NCBI GenBank assembly: GCA_903909295.1
Contig: CAIVVG010000073.1
Coordinates: 1-7,995 of the forward strand
From: an uncultured Chlamydiae bacterium
Lineage (GTDB): Bacteria; Chlamydiota; Chlamydiia; Chlamydiales; SM23-39
Direction: 5' to 3'
DNA length: 7,995 bases
The translations under genes and the position numbers were made by a program. Positions 4,468 through 7,995 of this stretch are shown here, piece after piece; the first letter of the stretch is position 1, and each line of letters opens with the position of its first letter. The notes under the pieces were generated by a model. It did not search any database and was not told the DNA's origin. It worked only from the letters and a program-made list of their open reading frames with translations.

Positions 4468-6291
4468 ATGATGATCAGAAAAGTGCTTTCGTTTCTCGTG
4501 CTCCCTCTCCTGGTTCATGCCTCCTTACTGGACTGGTTTAGCCCCCTTTCCCCCAAAGCCCAAAGGGCTCAGACGATTTTGAATGCCTGCGATCCGATGA
4601 TTGCAAAAGCGGTTGTCGATTATGAAGTGCCTGGAATCGCTGTGGGAGTGGTAGTCGATGGCCACGTCGTCTATTCCAAAGGATTTGGATATCGGAATCT
4701 CGAAGAAAAACTCCCGATGACACCCGATACACTCATGGCCATAGGCTCTTGTACGAAAGCATTCACCTCCTTTGTGATGGGAACCCTCGTCGACCAAGGG
4801 CTTGTTGGTTGGGACGACCTCATGATCGATCTGATCCCCGACTTCCGCCTTTGGGATCAATACGCGACTCAAAATGTAACTATTCGAGACCTCCTGACTC
4901 ATCGAAGCGGGATGCCGCGCCACGATGCGGCTTGGTATAACTCCAAGCTCACCCGCGCAGAGCTCATGGGCCGTTTACGCTACTTAGAGCCATCGACCGA
5001 TATTCGCGAGCGGTACCAGTACAATCACATCATGTATTCTGCTGTCGGGTATGCAATGGAAAAAATCACCGGTAAAGAGTGGGAACAACTGGTAAAAGAA
5101 CGTATTCTAGCTCCGCTCCACATGTCCAATACCAACTTCTCTTTTACCGATATGAAACAGTCCGCTGATTTTGCTCACCCCTATCTCGATAGAAAAGGGA
5201 TTACGAGGAGAATGCCTGGACGGGACGTTTCATTGATTGGTCCGGGGGCCTCGATCAACTCGAATATCAACGATATGGTCCGCTGGATACAGATGCTTCT
5301 CAATGAGGGAATTTACGGAAATCAAGTATTGATCAGTCCGACAACCCTTCAAGAGATCTGCTCGCCCCAAGTGATTGTTCCTGGAGCTCCTGAAGTCCCC
5401 GAGGCCATTGTACACGCCTATGGAATGGGCTGGCACGTCTATTCCTATCGAGGCCTTTACGTCCTCCAGCACGATGGGGCAACCGAAGGGTACACTTGCT
5501 CCACGATCCTCCTCCCTAAAGAAGGAGTAGGGATCATGGTCCTTTCCAATAAAAACCTCTCCTCTTTGTCTGCCTATCTCACTTTGGACCTCATCAACAA
5601 AGTGATGGAACTCCCCTCCCAAAATCTCCTCGATGTAGGGTATGCGGCGATTCTCAAAGCAAAGGAAATGGCTAAAGGAGCTGAGGCGCAAGAAAACCGA
5701 CTCAGGAAAAAAGGGACCTCCCCCTCCCACCCCCTTCAAGATTACGAAGGGATCTATGAACATCCCGGATACGGCTTGATGGAAGTGGAAGTCCAAAACG
5801 GACAGCTTTTAGCCCATTTTAATGGGATTACCTCTACCTTGGAACACTGGCACTACGACGTGTTTGCCATCTCCGAAGAATCGCAAGATCGGATCGTGCC
5901 CATGGAAGGGACCAAGTTCACATTTCGCAATGATTCAGAAGGGGATATCGCTGAGCTCCTCGTCCCTTTTGAGCCTGGCACCAGTCACATTGCTTTCCAG
6001 CGAACCCGAGGTGTATCGCTCTCAGATCTCGCCTATTTGCGCAAGTTCTGTGGGACTTATGAAATTTATGGCCATACAGTTGAGATCGTCGTCCGCAATC
6101 ACGCCCTCCATGTGATTATCCCCACCTACCCAATTTACGAACTTCTCCCCACTACTGAGGACAGGTTCTCCGTCAAAGAGATGCTGAATTGGTCCATCCG
6201 ATTTATCTTTGACGACAACGCCCAAGTTAAGGAAGCCCTTGTAGAGCTCCCTTACGGCACTGTCACAGCGACCCCTAAAAATCGACTGTAA
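4468..6291 (+). CDS. Exported serine beta-lactamase-fold hydrolase (Pab87 / CubicO-like, DUF3471-type C-terminus)
   Basis: This is a 607-residue protein. Residues 1-18 form a Sec signal peptide ending LLVHA. Residues about 38-380 form a serine beta-lactamase / penicillin-binding-protein fold. The SxxK motif is S94-C-T-K97, where Ser94 is the nucleophile and Lys97 the base. The tyrosine motif is Y185-N186-H187, and the third motif is H335-D336-G337, the HxG form of KTG. LLTHRSGMP (142-150) is the family LLxHxSGL block. Two lipocalin-like modules follow: about 422-515 (DUF3471 type) and 522-602, beginning with the similar phrases YEGIYEHPGYG and FCGTYEIYGHT. This order resembles the archaeal Pab87 peptidase. 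It probably cleaves peptides, D-amino-acid-containing compounds or esters outside the cytoplasm; beta-lactam resistance should not be assumed. The usual YxN asparagine is His187. ATG 4468 and ATG 4471 are both plausible starts. The 3' end overlaps the opposing porin gene by 17 bp. Confidence 0.9.
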   Translation: MMIRKVLSFLVLPLLVHASLLDWFSPLSPKAQRAQTILNACDPMIAKAVVDYEVPGIAVGVVVDGHVVYSKGFGYRNLEEKLPMTPDTLMAIGSCTKAFTSFVMGTLVDQGLVGWDDLMIDLIPDFRLWDQYATQNVTIRDLLTHRSGMPRHDAAWYNSKLTRAELMGRLRYLEPSTDIRERYQYNHIMYSAVGYAMEKITGKEWEQLVKERILAPLHMSNTNFSFTDMKQSADFAHPYLDRKGITRRMPGRDVSLIGPGASINSNINDMVRWIQMLLNEGIYGNQVLISPTTLQEICSPQVIVPGAPEVPEAIVHAYGMGWHVYSYRGLYVLQHDGATEGYTCSTILLPKEGVGIMVLSNKNLSSLSAYLTLDLINKVMELPSQNLLDVGYAAILKAKEMAKGAEAQENRLRKKGTSPSHPLQDYEGIYEHPGYGLMEVEVQNGQLLAHFNGITSTLEHWHYDVFAISEESQDRIVPMEGTKFTFRNDSEGDIAELLVPFEPGTSHIAFQRTRGVSLSDLAYLRKFCGTYEIYGHTVEIVVRNHALHVIIPTYPIYELLPTTEDRFSVKEMLNWSIRFIFDDNAQVKEALVELPYGTVTATPKNRL

Positions 6292-7333
6292 GGCGCGTGG
6301 TCAGCCCCTGCAGAGCAATCAACCCTGAGTTCATCCAGAGTTGTTTGCTCGCAGAAGGGCTGCCCCCCGTTGAACGGAAAATCTCGTGGATATTTCCCCA
6401 AATATTGATCTCGTAACCAGCAAATACCTCCACCCGATTATGGGTGAAGCATTTTTGCCAAGAAGGACCGAGCAGCACTTGCGCAGTAAAGGCCGGATGC
6501 ACATCGCTAAAAGAGGTATTTTGGACAGGTGTATTGGTATCAATTCCATTGGCGGGTTGGAATGTCGTCTGGATTTTTGAACGATTCACATAGCTCCCCA
6601 TCAATACCCCCGTTGTGACAAGCCCCGTCATATAAATATCATTGGTCCAAAACCAGTCTCCCATGAAACCGCCCCGAATTCCCGCCCCGATATAGCGCCA
6701 CCAGTTGCTGATCTTTGTGATGTTTGGAGTAGAATCGGTGTATTTCACGATCCAGTTCTGATCAATCCAAGCAACCACCGCACCCCCCATCAAACGCAAA
6801 CGCAAATGAGGATTCGGGTGAAAATAGCGATTGGCAATCAGGTCGAATACATTGTAGTTCATATGCACATAGCTATGTGCCCCAGACAAAGGCTGCGTCG
6901 TGATCTGCGGCCAATTTCCCGTTAAGAACAGCGAGTTGTCTTTTGGCTTGCCCACCTCGTCTTTGCCCCGCGCCGTCAGCCGAGTGTACTGCCCCCACAC
7001 CTCCCACTCTTTTGGAGCCCTAAAGTAGCTCAAAGCCACCCGAAATCCCGGATCCAGGTTATAGGTCGCGCTCTTAATCTCCCCCTGCGCATAGGACGTG
7101 GAAGTGCTGTCTCCCCAGGCGCTATTTTGCATCTGCGTCGCATAGTCCATTGCCCTGATATCGACTGTCCAATAGAGGAATGATACGTGCCCCGCCAAGC
7201 ACTGCACATCGTTGCGGAAAAGGTTCGCATCGAATGGGGGAGGAGGCGCCGGAGCCGGCTCCTGCTTGGTTGCTGCCTGAGCGGAAATGGTGAGTAGTAA
7301 CGCGCTGATACACAATGAGATCGATTTTTTCAT
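6275..7333 (-). CDS. Legionella-type major outer membrane protein (Lpg1974-like beta-barrel)
   Basis: This is a 352-residue outer membrane protein with a clear Sec signal peptide (residues 1-20, ending ISAQA) and a proline-rich start to the mature chain (PAPAPPPP, 26-33). The rest shows alternating beta-strand patterns with many aromatic residues and ends in Phe, the usual last residue of outer membrane barrels. Landmarks fit the Legionella_OMP family (PF05150): FLYWTVD (52-58), LDPGFRVALSY (93-103), MNYNVFDLIANRYF (158-171), LRLMGGAVVAWIDQNW (179-194) and GYEINIWGN (306-314). I recall this family as expanded in Waddlia and Simkania, where it is thought to act as porin and adhesin. The mature chain has only two cysteines (C45, C295), which could form one disulfide. 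AGAGGA lies 3 nt before the ATG at 7333. Its 3' end overlaps the serine hydrolase gene by 17 bp. Confidence 0.85.
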   Translation of the reverse strand: MKKSISLCISALLLTISAQAATKQEPAPAPPPPFDANLFRNDVQCLAGHVSFLYWTVDIRAMDYATQMQNSAWGDSTSTSYAQGEIKSATYNLDPGFRVALSYFRAPKEWEVWGQYTRLTARGKDEVGKPKDNSLFLTGNWPQITTQPLSGAHSYVHMNYNVFDLIANRYFHPNPHLRLRLMGGAVVAWIDQNWIVKYTDSTPNITKISNWWRYIGAGIRGGFMGDWFWTNDIYMTGLVTTGVLMGSYVNRSKIQTTFQPANGIDTNTPVQNTSFSDVHPAFTAQVLLGPSWQKCFTHNRVEVFAGYEINIWGNIHEIFRSTGGSPSASKQLWMNSGLIALQGLTTRLTVDF

Positions 7334-7351
7334 AGGTCCTCTTTTAGGTGC

Positions 7352-7380
7352 ATAGTAAGGAATTCCTTGAGAGTTTGCAA
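7352..7380 (-). promoter_or_regulatory. Candidate promoter of the outer membrane protein gene
   Basis: On the minus strand TTGCAA (7380-7375) lies 17 bp before TACTAT (7357-7352). Each matches the sigma-70 hexamers at four of six bases. The expected transcription start near 7345 leaves only about 12 nt before the ATG, just enough to include the ribosome binding site at 7342-7337. This tight fit lowers confidence. Confidence 0.35.
7357..7368. repeat. 12-bp perfect palindrome in the outer membrane protein promoter
   Basis: AAGGAATTCCTT is a perfect palindrome. It lies between the candidate -35 and -10 boxes and touches the first base of the -10, a position suited to a repressor site. It may also be chance in a short AT-rich region. 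Confidence 0.55.
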
Positions 7381-7421
7381 GAGAAAGTGTAAGTGTTTGG
7401 TTGTTAGATGCTTGATGTGCA

Positions 7422-7450
7422 TTGAATTGATTGTTGTTTTGTGTTATAAT
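7422..7450 (+). promoter_or_regulatory. Strong extended -10 promoter of the right-edge gene
   Basis: TTGAAT (7422-7427) is followed after exactly 17 bp by a perfect TATAAT (7445-7450). TG stands one base before the hexamer (7442-7443), giving an extended -10. It is the best sigma-70 match in the window. Transcription should start near 7457. Confidence 0.65.
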
Positions 7451-7464
7451 TAATAGATAATAAT

Positions 7465-7995
7465 ATGAGGTTTAATGTGCAATTTGAAGTGATGCGCTCA
7501 TTGTATGAATGTACTAAAGGAAGGAATCAGGAGGGGCCTGTTCAACAGCCGGGGCGTCCTCTGCCGGGCATATGGTCATGTTTTCAGGAGGGGTTAGGCT
7601 TTTTAACTTCTGTCTTTGAAAGGCTCCAATTGCCGTGGAAATTGGGACGAAAAAACATCAAACCGTTACGGCGGTTTCAGAAAGAGAAGAATTTAGCGCG
7701 ATGTGAGGGCAAAAGAGCTTCAGACGACCTCAAATCTAATTATAACGCGCTGATCGAAGCACAGGACCCACCTGTGGAGGCCCCTCCACAAGAGGTTCGG
7801 GAGGCAGTTGATAAGGACCACACTGCTGAGGAAGCTTTGGTGGGGGCTTCCTATAAAGATGGGGAGAACCATTTTTATTTTAGAGGTGCGGATGTTGTGA
7901 TTGCGTCCAAATCTCTGCTCACAAGGTTGATTCTATGGTTGAGGGGGTATTCAAATGACAAAGAAAAAATCGCCGATTTTTTCAATAGACTTTAC
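7465..7995 (+). CDS. Unrecognised protein, N-terminal 177 residues (runs off right edge)
   Basis: A frame closed upstream by TAA at 7447-7449 stays open from ATG 7465 to the window edge, giving 177 residues. I do not recognise the family. No signal peptide or certain membrane segment is seen; residues 151-159 (LLTRLILWL) form only a short hydrophobic stretch. A basic region (about 56-75, including KLGRKNIKPLRRFQKEK) is followed by an acidic, proline-rich linker (about 98-115, AQDPPVEAPPQEVRE) and a more ordinary segment (HFYFRGADVVIASKSLL, 136-152). It follows a strong extended -10 promoter. From that transcription start, ATG 7465 would be almost leaderless. ATG 7492 (Met10) would have a 35-nt leader but no clear Shine-Dalgarno sequence, so the start is open. 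The soluble, modular, low-complexity layout would suit a regulatory or secreted effector-type protein, but that is only a guess. Confidence 0.6.
   Translation, partial: MRFNVQFEVMRSLYECTKGRNQEGPVQQPGRPLPGIWSCFQEGLGFLTSVFERLQLPWKLGRKNIKPLRRFQKEKNLARCEGKRASDDLKSNYNALIEAQDPPVEAPPQEVREAVDKDHTAEEALVGASYKDGENHFYFRGADVVIASKSLLTRLILWLRGYSNDKEKIADFFNRLY

Noticed and set aside
5230..5796. 188-residue minus-strand open frame
   Set aside because: It is wholly inside the serine hydrolase gene, whose motifs and domains run through this stretch; the antisense product has no recognisable domain.
4468..6291. Calling the serine hydrolase a beta-lactamase resistance gene
   Set aside because: The HxG third motif and C-terminal lipocalin-like modules point to the Pab87/DUF3471 peptidase-esterase branch rather than to dedicated beta-lactamases.
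1..7995. tRNA, rRNA, CRISPR, insertion sequence or prophage
   Set aside because: No cloverleaf, spaced repeats, transposase motifs or terminal inverted repeats were seen on reading both strands.

Overview
The window looks like chromosomal DNA of an intracellular or host-associated bacterium, most probably an environmental chlamydia (Parachlamydiales or Simkania/Waddlia-like), with Legionella-type gammaproteobacteria as the alternative. The argument rests on gene content: a Legionella-type major outer membrane protein (a family I recall as expanded in Waddlia and Simkania), two BrnQ branched-chain amino acid carriers suited to importing host amino acids, several exported enzymes, and a small eukaryote-like zinc-finger protein. 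Base composition looks balanced by eye, which is high for known chlamydiae, so the assignment is an inference.

Layout. Positions 1-534 (minus) hold the N-terminal part of an exported flavoprotein-like enzyme that runs off the left edge. A short divergent region rich in T-tracts (535-660) leads rightward into a small C2H2-like zinc-finger protein (661-891), an exported alpha/beta hydrolase (919-1962) and a BrnQ carrier (start taken at 1985, end 3097). These three are closely spaced and read the same way, so they could be one transcript. A second BrnQ (3069-4220, minus) faces the first and overlaps it by 29 bp. From the 48-bp gap at 4221-4268 a 44-residue membrane protein of DUF3096 type (4269-4403) is read rightward, followed by a large exported serine beta-lactamase-fold hydrolase (4468-6291). 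That gene overlaps by 17 bp the 3' end of a Legionella-type outer membrane protein gene read from the right (6275-7333, minus). A 131-bp AT-rich divergent region (7334-7464) carries the best promoter of the window (TTGAAT, 17 bp, extended -10 TATAAT) and a 12-bp perfect palindrome. An unrecognised protein (7465 to the right edge) starts there and is cut by the window end.

How the genes fit together. Most are envelope or exported functions: four proteins with signal peptides, three integral inner-membrane proteins and one outer-membrane beta-barrel. The two BrnQ carriers would import branched-chain amino acids. The alpha/beta hydrolase and the serine hydrolase would act outside the cytoplasm on unknown ester or peptide substrates. 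No known multi-gene system, mobile element, CRISPR array or RNA gene was recognised. The less ordinary elements are the zinc-finger mini-protein with a strong hairpin at its 3' end, the inverted BrnQ pair with a run-on C-terminus, the altered YxN motif in the serine hydrolase, and the unknown right-edge gene behind a strong promoter.
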